Below, one piece after another: positions 23,793 through 32,395 of a stretch of DNA of 64,000 nt. Each line of letters starts with the position of its first letter. Position 1 is the first letter of the stretch. The notes beneath the pieces are model-generated. The model saw only the letters and a program-made list of their open reading frames with translations. It made no database searches and was not told the origin of the DNA. The stretch is from Arthrobacter sp. ov118 (GTDB lineage Bacteria > Actinomycetota > Actinomycetes > Actinomycetales > Micrococcaceae), in assembly GCF_900116495.1 (NCBI RefSeq), contig NZ_FPAY01000004.1, positions 217,950-281,949 on the forward strand, read 5' to 3'. A program made the position numbers and the translations under genes.

Positions 23793-25301
23793 ATGGACGC
23801 CGCCCAGAGTGTGGAGACTGAACGCAAATTCGATGTCGCCCGGCCAGAGCTATCCCCGCCCCTGCAAAACCTGCGTGGCGTGAACCGCGTTGATGAGCCG
23901 GTGGAGCACTTGCTCGAGGCACAGTACTTCGACTCATCCGACCTGACGCTGGCCAGGCACCGCATCACACTGCGTCGGCGCTCAGGCGGCGAAGACGACG
24001 GATGGCACTTGAAACTTCCGCTGGACGACGCCGACTCCCGCCGGGAGCTGCAGGAGCCCCTCGGCACCGGGGACAGCCCACCCGAGGCCCTCGTGCGGCA
24101 GATCAGGGTGCACCTGCGCGGGAGAAAGCTCGTCCCGGTGGTCAGGTTGAGCACCCGCCGCGTCGTGCACCGGCTTCGGGGCGCCGACGACAAGGTATTG
24201 GCCGAAATCGCCGATGACCACGTGCACGCCGAACCGCTCCTGCCTGGCCGGGCAGGGCATGACTGGCGGGAGTGGGAAGTTGAACTGGTGGCCGGTGGCC
24301 CTGATCTCCTCGATGCGGTCCAAGACAAGTTCGCCGCCGCTGGAGTGCACCGGGCAGGCCACGCCTCCAAACTCGCCCGCGCGTTAGGAAGTTTGCATCC
24401 TGAACCGGCAACGCCGCCGGACCGGACCGGCTCCGGGACTGCCGGGCGAATGCTGAGGGCCTACGTGAACGAACAGGTCCAGGCGCTGCAGGAGCAGGAT
24501 CCGCAGGTCCGCGACCGCGTCCCCGATGCCGTGCACCAGATGCGGGTGGCCACCCGGCGGCTGCGCTCGGCGCTGGCCACGCAACGGCGCCTGCTCGAGC
24601 CGGAGCCAGCGGCCGCCCTGCGCGCGGAACTGAGATGGCTCGCCGGAGTCCTTGGCGAGGTGAGGGACACCGAGGTCATGCAGGAGCGCCTCCTTGAGTT
24701 GTTGGCCACCGAACCGCCGGAGCTTGTGATGGGTCCGGTAGCCCGCCGCATCAATGAGGAGCTCTCGGCGGCTTACAGTGACCATTACCGCACCCTGCTC
24801 GAGACGATGGATCAGGAGCGGTACTTCCGGCTCCTGGATTCCCTCGACGAGTTCCGGAAGGATCCGCCGCTGACGGCCAAGGCCGACAAAAAGCCCAAGT
24901 CGGCGTCCGCGGCCATCGGGAAGGACGGGAAGCGCCTGCGCAAAGCCGTGAAGGCCGCCCGGTCCAACCGCGGAACCCCTCACGGCGATGAGTCCCTTCA
25001 CGAGGCCCGCAAAGCCGCCAAACGGCTCCGTTACGCGGCCGAAGCCGCCGCCGCAGTCGACGCCAAGCAGGCCGGCCAGCTGGAACAGGCAGCGCACAGC
25101 ATCCAGAAGGTCCTCGGCCGGCACCAGGACAGCGTCGTTGCCCGCGAGGTGCTGCGCCGCCTGGCCGGCGAGGCCTTTCTGCAGGGCGAAAACGCCTTTT
25201 CGTACGGGCGACTCCACGCCCTCGAACAAAACCTAGCCGCCGAAACAGAGACGGACTTTTACGACAGCTGGACGACCTTCCCCGCCAAACTCCTCAAATA
25301 G
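23793..25301 (+). CDS. CYTH and CHAD domain protein
   Basis: A 502-residue two-domain protein. Residues ~8-200 form a CYTH domain (triphosphate tunnel fold) that begins with ETERKFDV, the E-x-E-x-K phosphate-binding motif. Later basic strands include RRRSGGEDDGWHLKLP. Residues ~220-500 form a CHAD domain of histidine-rich helices (AVHQMRVATRRLRSAL and SLHEARKAAKRLRYA). CHAD domains bind polyphosphate, and CYTH domains act on triphosphates or polyphosphate, so a polyphosphate-related role is likely. Transcription appears leaderless. Confidence 0.92.
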   Translation: MDAAQSVETERKFDVARPELSPPLQNLRGVNRVDEPVEHLLEAQYFDSSDLTLARHRITLRRRSGGEDDGWHLKLPLDDADSRRELQEPLGTGDSPPEALVRQIRVHLRGRKLVPVVRLSTRRVVHRLRGADDKVLAEIADDHVHAEPLLPGRAGHDWREWEVELVAGGPDLLDAVQDKFAAAGVHRAGHASKLARALGSLHPEPATPPDRTGSGTAGRMLRAYVNEQVQALQEQDPQVRDRVPDAVHQMRVATRRLRSALATQRRLLEPEPAAALRAELRWLAGVLGEVRDTEVMQERLLELLATEPPELVMGPVARRINEELSAAYSDHYRTLLETMDQERYFRLLDSLDEFRKDPPLTAKADKKPKSASAAIGKDGKRLRKAVKAARSNRGTPHGDESLHEARKAAKRLRYAAEAAAAVDAKQAGQLEQAAHSIQKVLGRHQDSVVAREVLRRLAGEAFLQGENAFSYGRLHALEQNLAAETETDFYDSWTTFPAKLLK

Positions 25302-25341
25302 CGGTCGCGGGCCCGGCGAAGCAGGCTAGCGGGAGCACCAC

Positions 25342-26238
25342 ATGACTGATCCCAAACCGGTCCTCGTCGTCGGCGGCACGGGACACCTCGGCGGCCAGGT
25401 CATCGATGAGCTGAGGGGCCGGGGCAAGAAGGTCCGGGCCTTGGTCCGCCCCGGATCGGATGCCAGCAAGCTCGAAGCCAAGAACGTCGGGATTGCCCGG
25501 GGCGACATGCTCGCCCTTGACTCCCTCGTCGCTGCCATGACCGGCGTCGACGCCGTGATCACCACTGCCGCCGGCTACACGCGGCGCGACAAGCAGGCGC
25601 TGGAGATCGACACGGCCGGCAACGCCAATCTCGCCCAAGCGGCAAGCCGGACCAGCGTGCGGCGCTTCATCCTGACCAGCATCCTTACGTCCGACCAGAC
25701 TCCGAGCGTCCCGCATTTCTGGCACAAGAAGGTGGCGGAAGACAAGCTGGAGGAGCTAGGGGTCCCGTTTGTCGCGCTTCGCCCCGGCGCATTCCTCGAC
25801 CAGGTCACCCGGACGGGCGGCGACCCGTTCGAGAAGAAGCGGCTCATGTGGTTCGGAACCAAGACAGTTCCGCTGACCTTCGTCCTCACCTCCGACCTCG
25901 CGGGCTACCTCGCGGCCGCGGTCGACGCGGACGTCGTCGACGGCGAACGCATCGACATCGGCTGGGACCGCCCGGTCAGCATGCAGGACGTCGCCGACAT
26001 TGCCTCGCGCTTCGTGGGGGCGCAGGTCCGCGTCCGGGCGGTTCCAACAAGGCTGATCCGCGCCCTTGGTGCCACGCTCGGGCGGTTCGATCCGATGCTC
26101 CGGGACATGAGTGCCATGTTCGACTGGTTTGAGACGGGCAAGTACGTTGCCGATACCTCCCGCCAGGCCGAAGTGTTCGGACCGGTCCCCACCGCGGAGG
26201 AGGCAATCGCCCGATTTGCCCGGAGCCTGGGGCATTAA
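25342..26238 (+). CDS. NmrA-like NAD(P)-binding oxidoreductase/regulator
   Basis: A 298-residue atypical short-chain dehydrogenase. The nucleotide-binding motif is VLVVGGTGHLGGQVIDEL (G-x-x-G-x-x-G) at residues ~7-24. The NmrA group often lacks the catalytic Tyr-x3-Lys, and I cannot see it clearly here, so this may be a redox sensor or act on a small quinone-like substrate. A GGGAG ribosome site precedes the ATG. It ends before a strong terminator shared with the convergent FMN reductase gene. Confidence 0.82.
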   Translation: MTDPKPVLVVGGTGHLGGQVIDELRGRGKKVRALVRPGSDASKLEAKNVGIARGDMLALDSLVAAMTGVDAVITTAAGYTRRDKQALEIDTAGNANLAQAASRTSVRRFILTSILTSDQTPSVPHFWHKKVAEDKLEELGVPFVALRPGAFLDQVTRTGGDPFEKKRLMWFGTKTVPLTFVLTSDLAGYLAAAVDADVVDGERIDIGWDRPVSMQDVADIASRFVGAQVRVRAVPTRLIRALGATLGRFDPMLRDMSAMFDWFETGKYVADTSRQAEVFGPVPTAEEAIARFARSLGH

Positions 26239-26261
26239 GCGGGCCGGACCGTAACGCGCAA

Positions 26262-26291
26262 GGCCCCCGGCAGCCGCTGCTGCCGGGGGCC
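26262..26291. terminator. Bidirectional hairpin terminator
   Basis: A perfect 13-bp stem GGCCCCCGGCAGC with a 4-nt loop CGCT, between two convergent genes. Confidence 0.85.
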
Positions 26292-26316
26292 CGAGGGAAC
26301 TGCGGGGTGCCGTGGC

Positions 26317-26880
26317 CTATGCCGCTTCGGCGGCCGGGGCTTCGGCCAGCGCGTCGAAGACGCCCTTGATCTGCTCAACGACCTCGGCGTCGTCCTTCGG
26401 GTGGACTTCGGCGAAGCGGACCATCGAGCCGGGAACTGCCAGCTTGACGTTCTCTAGGACCTGCGCGCCGGCGATGCCGACAGCTTTGCGGGCCTCGTCC
26501 TGGGCCCAAACGCCGCCGAACTGGCCAAAGGCGGTGCCGACGACGGCGGTGGGCTTGCCGGACAGGGCCCCGGCGCCGAACGGGCGGGAGAGCCAGTCGA
26601 TGGCGTTCTTCAGGGAGGCCGGGACGGTGCCGTTGTGTTCCGGGGTGACCAGCAGGATGGTGTCGGCGTCGTTGGCTGCGGAGCGCAAGGCGGCGGCCGC
26701 TGCGGGCACCTGGCCTTCGACGTCGATGTCCTCGTTGTAGAACGGGATGTTGCCAAGGCTCTCGTGAATGATCACGTCGACCTGCTCCGGCGCGTTGAGC
26801 TGGATGGCCTCGGCCAGCTTCTGGTTGGTGGAGCCGGAGCGCAGGCTGCCGACGAGGGTGAGGACGGTCTTCTTGGACAT
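26317..26880 (-). CDS. NAD(P)H-dependent FMN reductase
   Basis: A 187-residue flavodoxin-fold reductase of the SsuE/ArsH/azoreductase group. The FMN phosphate loop is LVGSLRSGSTNQKLAEA, and the second marker is TPEHNGTVPASLKNAIDWLS. It uses NAD(P)H to reduce FMN, quinones or azo compounds. AGGAG lies 6 nt before the ATG. It is divergent from a TetR gene with 124 bp between the starts, so that regulator probably controls it. Confidence 0.9.
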   Translation of the reverse strand: MSKKTVLTLVGSLRSGSTNQKLAEAIQLNAPEQVDVIIHESLGNIPFYNEDIDVEGQVPAAAAALRSAANDADTILLVTPEHNGTVPASLKNAIDWLSRPFGAGALSGKPTAVVGTAFGQFGGVWAQDEARKAVGIAGAQVLENVKLAVPGSMVRFAEVHPKDDAEVVEQIKGVFDALAEAPAAEAA

Positions 26881-26991
26881 GTGGACTCCTATGCATCGCG
26901 CCGGGGAGGGTTCCCCGGCTGGCTGTCGTGGAGGCTTTGGGGGCCTTCATCCAGACTAAACGGACTGCGGTCCGGTTATATTCCGGGGGGC

Positions 26992-26997
26992 TAGAAT
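26992..26997 (+). promoter_or_regulatory. Putative -10 box of the TetR gene at 27005
   Basis: TAGAAT lies 7 nt before the GTG start at 27005. Confidence 0.5.
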
Positions 26998-27004
26998 CAG
27001 CGGT

Positions 27005-27649
27005 GTGAGCCTCATTCCGATCCGACGCGGTGCCCAGTCCGGTGGAGGCCGTGCCGCGGAGCACGGTGCCGGGCCGGCAGCCGAGTCCGAGCGCCGCGAC
27101 GCCGCGCGCAACCGTGAGCTCCTGCTCTGCGCCGCCCGGGAAATCGTGGAGGAATCCGGTGCCGACGCGCTCACCATGGACCGGCTGGCACAGCGCGCCG
27201 GGGTGGGAAAGGGGACCGTCTTCCGGCGCTTCGGCAGCCGTGCCGGGTTGATGATGGCACTGCTCAGCGGCGCCGAGGCCGAGTTCCAGGGCCGGTTCAT
27301 GTTCGGGCCGCCCCCGGTGGGTCCCGGGGCGCCGCCCCTGGATCGCCTGGTGGCCGTCGGTGCGGCTCGTATTTCCTGGGTCTTGGAATTCGGGGAGCTG
27401 GCCCGGGCCGCCGATGCTTCGGTCTACAACCGTTTCGATGTCCCGCCGGCCGTTCTTTGGCACCGCCACCTCGAGATGCTGCTGCGTGAAGCGGGCGTGA
27501 CGGCGGACCCGTGGCTGCTGGCGTCGTTCCTCGGCGCGGCGCTGGAGCCCGAACTGCTGCTGCATTCGGTCCAGGTGCACGGAATTTCCCCTGACCGCCT
27601 CGCCCAGACGTGGCGGGAACTCGTCACGCGGATGGTAGGCGGGGGATAG
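27005..27649 (+). CDS. TetR family transcriptional regulator
   Basis: A 214-residue TetR protein. The helix-turn-helix lies near residues 50-85 (ALTMDRLAQRAGVGKGTVFR followed by RFGSRAGLMMALL). The C-terminal ligand domain is unlike any I recognise. The GTG start is read from a leaderless-looking promoter. Divergence from the FMN reductase suggests it represses that gene and itself in response to a redox-active or aromatic compound; the ligand is unknown. Confidence 0.88.
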   Translation: MSLIPIRRGAQSGGGRAAEHGAGPAAESERRDAARNRELLLCAAREIVEESGADALTMDRLAQRAGVGKGTVFRRFGSRAGLMMALLSGAEAEFQGRFMFGPPPVGPGAPPLDRLVAVGAARISWVLEFGELARAADASVYNRFDVPPAVLWHRHLEMLLREAGVTADPWLLASFLGAALEPELLLHSVQVHGISPDRLAQTWRELVTRMVGGG

Positions 27650-27675
27650 CCGGGGCGGCCCGGCTGCACGGGCGG

Positions 27676-27681
27676 TAGCCT
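27676..27681 (+). promoter_or_regulatory. Putative -10 box of the Gfo/Idh/MocA gene
   Basis: TAGCCT lies 6 nt before the ATG at 27688. Confidence 0.45.
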
Positions 27682-27687
27682 AGGCAA

Positions 27688-28740
27688 ATGACCAACGATT
27701 CAGCCCGGCCCATCCGCACCGCTGTCGCCGGTTTCGGCCTCTCGGGCAGCGTCTTCCACGCCCCGTTCATCGCCGCAAACCCGGCCTTTTCGCTGGATGC
27801 CATCTCCACGTCCGACGCCGCCCGAAGGTCCGCCGCGGCCGGCAGTTACCCGGCGGCCCGGATCGTCGACACTCCGGCCGACATCCTGGCGCTCGCCGGC
27901 GAGCTGGACTTGGTGGTGCTCGGCACGCCGCCGGCTACCCACTACCCGCTGGCGAAGGCGGCGCTGGAAGCCGGCCTCGACGTCGTCGTGGACAAACCCT
28001 TCGCCGTGCGCAGCGCCGAGGGGCAGGAGCTCATCGATCTCGCCGCGAGCCTGGGCCGGGTGCTTACCGTGTTCCAGAACCGGCGCTGGGACGGTGACTT
28101 TCTCACGGTGAAATCCCTTGTGGAGACGGGAGCGCTCGGTGCCGTGACCCGTTTCGAGTCGCGCTTCGAGCGTTGGTCGCCCGAAGTCGCCAAAACCTGG
28201 AAGGCGGGCGCGACGGCCGACGAGGGCGGTGGCGTGCTCTTTGACCTCGGCACCCACCTGCTGGACCAGGCGCTGCAGCTCTTCGGTCCGGCCACGGTGA
28301 CGCACGCGGAACTGGCGGTCCGGAGGGCGGGGGAGAAAGCCGACGACGACGTCTTCGTGGCCTTGCGGCACAATGCCGGGGTGACCAGCCACCTCTGGAT
28401 GAACATGCTCTGCGCCCAGCAGGGGCCGCGCTACCGCATCCTGGGCAGTGGGGGCGGCTTCACCAAGCACGGCGTGGATCCGCAGGAACCGTATATCGTG
28501 GCCGGCGGCGGGCCGCTGGACGAAGATTACGGCCTCGAGGATCCGGACTGGGCGGGCTTGCTGGGGCGCGACGGGCACCTGGACCGGTTGCCCACCGAAC
28601 GCGGCGCCTACCCAGAGTTTTACCGGATCCTGGCGGCCAAGATCGCCGACGGCGGAACAACCTCGTCACTGCCGGTGCCGGTCGACCCGGCGGGGCCGGT
28701 CGAAGTGCTGCGTCTTATCGAACAGGCCCGGTCGCTCTAA
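27688..28740 (+). CDS. Gfo/Idh/MocA family oxidoreductase
   Basis: A 350-residue NAD(P)-dependent sugar or inositol dehydrogenase. The N-terminal Rossmann motif is TAVAGFGLSGSVFHAPFIAA. The catalytic-lysine motif is LDVVVDKPFAV (E/D-K-P). The C-terminal domain has FDLGTHLLDQALQLFG, where the histidine normally acts in catalysis. It resembles the YhhX/YdgJ subgroup. The substrate is not determined and no sugar transport genes are adjacent. Confidence 0.9.
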   Translation: MTNDSARPIRTAVAGFGLSGSVFHAPFIAANPAFSLDAISTSDAARRSAAAGSYPAARIVDTPADILALAGELDLVVLGTPPATHYPLAKAALEAGLDVVVDKPFAVRSAEGQELIDLAASLGRVLTVFQNRRWDGDFLTVKSLVETGALGAVTRFESRFERWSPEVAKTWKAGATADEGGGVLFDLGTHLLDQALQLFGPATVTHAELAVRRAGEKADDDVFVALRHNAGVTSHLWMNMLCAQQGPRYRILGSGGGFTKHGVDPQEPYIVAGGGPLDEDYGLEDPDWAGLLGRDGHLDRLPTERGAYPEFYRILAAKIADGGTTSSLPVPVDPAGPVEVLRLIEQARSL

Positions 28741-28833
28741 CCAGCCATCGCCTTAACACCCATCGCCTGCTCCCCACCGGCCCCCTCGCCTCGGAAGCTC
28801 GGCCAGGGTACCCTGCCGGCGTGGGCCCAAACT

Positions 28834-28857
28834 GCCCTTTTGGGGGTCCAAAAGGGC
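28834..28857. terminator. Hairpin between Gfo/Idh/MocA and ald
   Basis: GCCCTTTTGG and CCAAAAGGGC (perfect 10-bp arms) with a 4-nt loop, between convergent genes. Confidence 0.75.
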
Positions 28858-28879
28858 TGTTACGGAGCAGGCGACGGTG

Positions 28880-28917
28880 TGTAACGCAGCCGACAGTGTG
28901 GAACCTAGCCGACCGTG
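28880..28917. repeat. Degenerate 19-bp tandem repeat downstream of ald
   Basis: Two 19-bp units at 28880-28898 and 28899-28917, with a more degenerate 22-bp unit before them, in the spacer before the ald stop. Confidence 0.45.
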
Positions 28918-28924
28918 GGGGAAC

Positions 28925-30043
28925 TTACGCGGAGACCAGCTGGTGCCAGTCGGCGACGAGGGGCAGGTTGTGCGCCTCGGAGACCGAGCGGTGTGCCACC
29001 TTGCCGCCGGCGATGTTGAGGCCGGCGGCGAGGGCCGCGTCGCGCTCGAAGGCGGCCTTGACGCCCAGGTTCGCCAGGGCGACGCCGTAGCGCAGGGTGA
29101 CGTTGGTCAGGGCGTAGGTGGACGTGTTGGGGACGGCGCCGGGCATGTTGGCCACGCAGTAGAAGATCGTGTTGTGGACCTTGTACGTCGGTTCTTGGTG
29201 CGTGGTGGGGTGGGTGTCTTCGAAGCAGCCGCCCTGGTCGACGGCGATGTCGACCAGCACGGAGCCGGGCTTCATCCGGGACACGAGCTCGTTGGTGACG
29301 AGCTTCGGGGCCTTGGCGCCGGGGATCAGGACCGAGCCGATGACGAGATCGGCGTCGACGACTGACTTTTCGATTTCGTAGGAGTTGGACGCGACCGTCT
29401 TCAGGCGGCCCTGGTACTGGGCGTCGAGCTCGCGCAGGCGGTTGATGTTGATGTCCAGGATGGTGACGTCGGCGCCGAGGCCCAGGGCCATGGCGGCTGC
29501 GTTGGTGCCGGCGACGCCGGCGCCCAGGACAACGACCTTGGCCGGGCGGACGCCGGGGACGCCGCCGAGCAGCACACCCTTGCCGCCGGCCGGGGCCATC
29601 AGGGAGGTGGCGCCGACCTGGACGGAGAGGCGGCCGGCAACTTCGGACATCGGGGCCAGCAGGGGCAGGGTACGGCCCTCCTGGACGGTCTCGTAGGCGA
29701 TCGCGGTGACGCCGGAGTTGATCAGCTCCTGGGTCAGTTCGGGCTCGGCGGCCAGGTGCAGGTAGGTGAAGAGGATCAGGCCCTTGCGGAAGCGGTGGTA
29801 TTCGGCTTTGACCGGCTCCTTGACCTTCATGACCATGTCGGCGCGGGCCCAGACGTCGTCTGCCTCGGCGACGATCTCGGCGCCGGCGATGGCGTATTCC
29901 TCGTCCGTGATGCCCGAGCCCAGGCCTGCGCCGCGCTCAACGAGGACCGCGTGGCCGTGGGTGCGGAATTCGTGGACGCCGGCCGCCGTGATGGCGACGC
30001 GGAACTCGTTGTTCTTGATCTCTTTGGGTACACCGATGATCAT
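28925..30043 (-). CDS. ald: Alanine dehydrogenase
   Basis: A 372-residue NAD-dependent L-alanine dehydrogenase that interconverts L-alanine and pyruvate plus ammonia. The start MIIGVPKEIKNNEFRVAITA and the NAD-binding segment KVVVLGAGVAGTNAAAMALG match the family, and length is standard (371-372). The frame is open far upstream, but the ATG at 30043 is fixed by the family N-terminus and a GGAG site. It is divergent from a PucR-type regulator gene. Confidence 0.95.
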   Translation of the reverse strand: MIIGVPKEIKNNEFRVAITAAGVHEFRTHGHAVLVERGAGLGSGITDEEYAIAGAEIVAEADDVWARADMVMKVKEPVKAEYHRFRKGLILFTYLHLAAEPELTQELINSGVTAIAYETVQEGRTLPLLAPMSEVAGRLSVQVGATSLMAPAGGKGVLLGGVPGVRPAKVVVLGAGVAGTNAAAMALGLGADVTILDININRLRELDAQYQGRLKTVASNSYEIEKSVVDADLVIGSVLIPGAKAPKLVTNELVSRMKPGSVLVDIAVDQGGCFEDTHPTTHQEPTYKVHNTIFYCVANMPGAVPNTSTYALTNVTLRYGVALANLGVKAAFERDAALAAGLNIAGGKVAHRSVSEAHNLPLVADWHQLVSA

Positions 30044-30275
30044 TTGCTGGCTCCAGTCCTGGCGGCCTCGTGGGCCGGGATTAGCGGGGAATTCGTACTT
30101 CCAGAATAAATCCGGCTGTGAGGCAGGCGACACGGGCCGCGGCCGGTCGTGCGGTGCGATCCGCGTGATTGCGCGGTTTTTCAAATCTGCAGGTAGACAG
30201 CTGTCGAGGGCGGGGGCGTCAGGTGTCGGCTCGTGTCCGTCGCCGCCGCATTCGCAGAGCGGCCGCCGGGGGCAG

Positions 30276-30281
30276 TAGTGT
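30276..30281 (+). promoter_or_regulatory. Putative -10 box of the PucR gene
   Basis: TAGTGT lies 6 nt before the ATG at 30288. Confidence 0.45.
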
Positions 30282-30287
30282 TGCAGC

Positions 30288-31508
30288 ATGCAGCAGCAGG
30301 ACGTGGAGCAGCTCGTGGAGCAGGTGGCACAGCGGCTGGGCCGCGGCCTCTCCCTCGAGGACCTCGACGGGCTGCTCCTTGCGTACAGCTCGAACCAGTC
30401 CCACGCCGACCGCGTTCGGGTGAACTTCCTGCTCAGCAAGCGGGTCCCGGTGGACGTCATTGCCTGGCAGCTCTCCCACGGAATTGCGACGGCGGTCCGG
30501 CCGGTCGTGGTGCCGGCCAACGCCGACCTCGGCATGCTGGGCCGGGTGTGCGTGCCGCTGCTGGTGCGCGGCTTCAGGGTGGGGTACCTGTGGGTCCAGC
30601 TCGACGCCGAGGAACCAAGCGCCGCGTCCGTCCTCGCCCAGTTGCCGGACGTGGCGAGGGAGCTGGAGCAGTTGTCTTCCCTGCTGCTGGACTCCAATAC
30701 GGCAGAGTCCGAGTTCCGCCGCAAACGGGAACAGGAATTCCTGGCAGCCTGCGCCGGTGAGACCAACGCCGTCGCGGCCGTGGCCGGCTGGAAAGAGGTC
30801 CAGGGCAAGGGTCCGTGGCAGCTGGTGACCGTCCTTGACGCCGACGGGTGGGCCGGCGGCTCGGACCCGATCGCCGATACCCTCATCCACCGCTCCGCGG
30901 CCCTGCAGGCCACCATCGGCGTGGACGCGGCACTCTTTAGTGCGGGCACCGAAACCCACTCCGTGGTGCTGTTCAAGGAATCCACAGGACGTGCGGACCA
31001 CGCCCAGGTGCTGGTGCACTACCAGCTGGAGCTCGCCAAACGCTCCGGACGTCCGGTCCGGCGCATCATTCTTGGCACTAGCGAGGGGTTCGCCAAGCCG
31101 CGCGAACTCGCCGAGGCCTACCGGCAGTCACGGCAGGCGGCCCAGGCCGCGGCAGTGGATCCGCAGCTGGGCGAACTCGTGGACTGCCGGGCAACCGGCG
31201 TCTACCAGCTGCTGGCGTCCGCCGGCGGCGGGGCCGGGGCCTGGGCGGACGCGGGATCGCTGTTTTTCCGGCTCCTCGAGGACCATGACCGCAACCACGA
31301 GCTGCTGCCTGTGCTGGAGCTGTTCTACGACAATGACGGCTCCGTCCAGGAAGTCGCAACCAAGCTGCACCTGCACCGGAGCAGTATCTATAACCGGCTC
31401 GGCCGGATCCGCCAGTTGCTGGGCGTGGACCCGCTGAAGGGAATGGTGCGGCTGGAACTTCATGCCGCGCTGAAGGCGAGGCGCTGGGCGGGCCGGCCCC
31501 GGATTTAG
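30288..31508 (+). CDS. PucR family regulator, probable ald activator (AdeR-like)
   Basis: A 406-residue regulator with a C-terminal PucR-type helix-turn-helix (VQEVATKLHLHRSSIYNRLG, ~residues 355-375) and a GGDEF-like central region. In Bacillus the PucR-type protein AdeR activates ald in response to L-alanine. The divergent pairing with ald (244 bp between the starts) supports the same role here. That function is inferred from family and position, not shown by any binding site I can identify. Confidence 0.85.
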   Translation: MQQQDVEQLVEQVAQRLGRGLSLEDLDGLLLAYSSNQSHADRVRVNFLLSKRVPVDVIAWQLSHGIATAVRPVVVPANADLGMLGRVCVPLLVRGFRVGYLWVQLDAEEPSAASVLAQLPDVARELEQLSSLLLDSNTAESEFRRKREQEFLAACAGETNAVAAVAGWKEVQGKGPWQLVTVLDADGWAGGSDPIADTLIHRSAALQATIGVDAALFSAGTETHSVVLFKESTGRADHAQVLVHYQLELAKRSGRPVRRIILGTSEGFAKPRELAEAYRQSRQAAQAAAVDPQLGELVDCRATGVYQLLASAGGGAGAWADAGSLFFRLLEDHDRNHELLPVLELFYDNDGSVQEVATKLHLHRSSIYNRLGRIRQLLGVDPLKGMVRLELHAALKARRWAGRPRI

Positions 31509-31777
31509 CCCTCGCGCTTGGAAACGTCGGCGTCCAGTGCCAGTCCTGGGTCGTTGCCTGCGGCCGCCGTGTCCTTGCCGGCGGCCGCTGCGGGTTTGCG
31601 GGCGGCGCTCCGGCGGCGGGAGATCCGGCTGTCCACCCAGAGCGACACCGCAACGAATGCCACCCCGCTGGCCATGAAAGTGCCGGTATTATTCAGGCCC
31701 ATCGCGGTTCCGATGATGCCGGCAAGCAGCATGGCGGCGAGACCCGCCACGATGTGCCATCCTCTGAATTTACCCAC
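31505..31777 (-). CDS. Small two-helix membrane protein
   Basis: A 90-residue protein. Two hydrophobic segments lie at ~residues 6-25 (WHIVAGLAAMLLAGIIGTAM) and 32-50 (FMASGVAFVAVSLWV). A basic SRISRRRS stretch and an Ala/Lys-rich tail follow. No family is recognised beyond hypothetical membrane protein. The GTG start lies 6 nt after TAAACT. Its 3' end overlaps the convergent PucR gene by 4 bp. Confidence 0.65.
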   Translation of the reverse strand: MGKFRGWHIVAGLAAMLLAGIIGTAMGLNNTGTFMASGVAFVAVSLWVDSRISRRRSAARKPAAAAGKDTAAAGNDPGLALDADVSKREG

Positions 31778-31783
31778 GATGCA

Positions 31784-31789
31784 AGTTTA
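31784..31789 (-). promoter_or_regulatory. Putative -10 box of the 31505-31777 gene
   Basis: TAAACT on the minus strand, 6 nt before the GTG at 31777. Confidence 0.5.
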
Positions 31790-31906
31790 ACCCGCTGCCT
31801 ATCCGTGTCTCCGCGCCGGAGCGCGATCGTTGCTTGATCCTTATCACCGCTTCATGAAGCACGCGGGCCGCCGTCATGCTGGCTGACCGGCGCCGCCGTG
31901 ACCGTA

Positions 31907-32317
31907 CTATCCTTCGTCGGCGTCTTCGTCCGCGCTTTCCTCTGCGCTCCGCGTCTTTTTCTGCGTCTCGAGCCAGGCCATGATGTCGGCCAGCCGGATC
32001 CGCCGGTGCGTTCCGCGGTACTCCACCGGAATTTCGCCGCGGTCGGTCATGTTCCGCAGATACGTGTGCGAGATGCCCGCCAGTTCCGCCGCCCGGGACG
32101 TCGTCAGCATCTCCTCGACGCTGCTGACCGTCACGGCCTCGCCGCGGCTGAAGCGGCCCAGCAAGTCGACGACGGCGTCCCTCGCCCCGTCCGGCAGGCG
32201 GTGGACAGTGCCGTCGACGAACACGGTGATGTCATGGCTGCCGTCGAGGGCGTACTTGAGTTTTTGCGCGTCCTCGGCCGGCAGACCGGCCGTCACCCGG
32301 GGAGCTATCAGTGCCAT
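31907..32317 (-). CDS. Excisionase-type helix-turn-helix protein (orphan antitoxin-like)
   Basis: A 136-residue protein. The C-terminal half is a MerR-like winged-helix/excisionase DNA-binding domain: SRAAELAGISHTYLRNMTDR followed by GEIPVEYRGTHRRIRLADIM. The N-terminal half is a small alpha/beta region. Such proteins are commonly the antitoxin partner of PIN-domain toxins in actinobacteria, but no PIN gene is next to it. The C-terminal tail is acidic. The ATG lies 6 nt after TAGGAT. Confidence 0.75.
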   Translation of the reverse strand: MALIAPRVTAGLPAEDAQKLKYALDGSHDITVFVDGTVHRLPDGARDAVVDLLGRFSRGEAVTVSSVEEMLTTSRAAELAGISHTYLRNMTDRGEIPVEYRGTHRRIRLADIMAWLETQKKTRSAEESADEDADEG

Positions 32318-32323
32318 GTGTGC

Positions 32324-32329
32324 ATCCTA
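32324..32329 (-). promoter_or_regulatory. Putative -10 box of the excisionase-type gene
   Basis: TAGGAT on the minus strand, 6 nt before the ATG at 32317. Confidence 0.5.
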
Positions 32330-32395
32330 GCGGCTACTTCCCAAAGGGTGGATCAGCGGGTGGTGCCGTCGGCGCATCCGCCGACGGCGCCCCGG

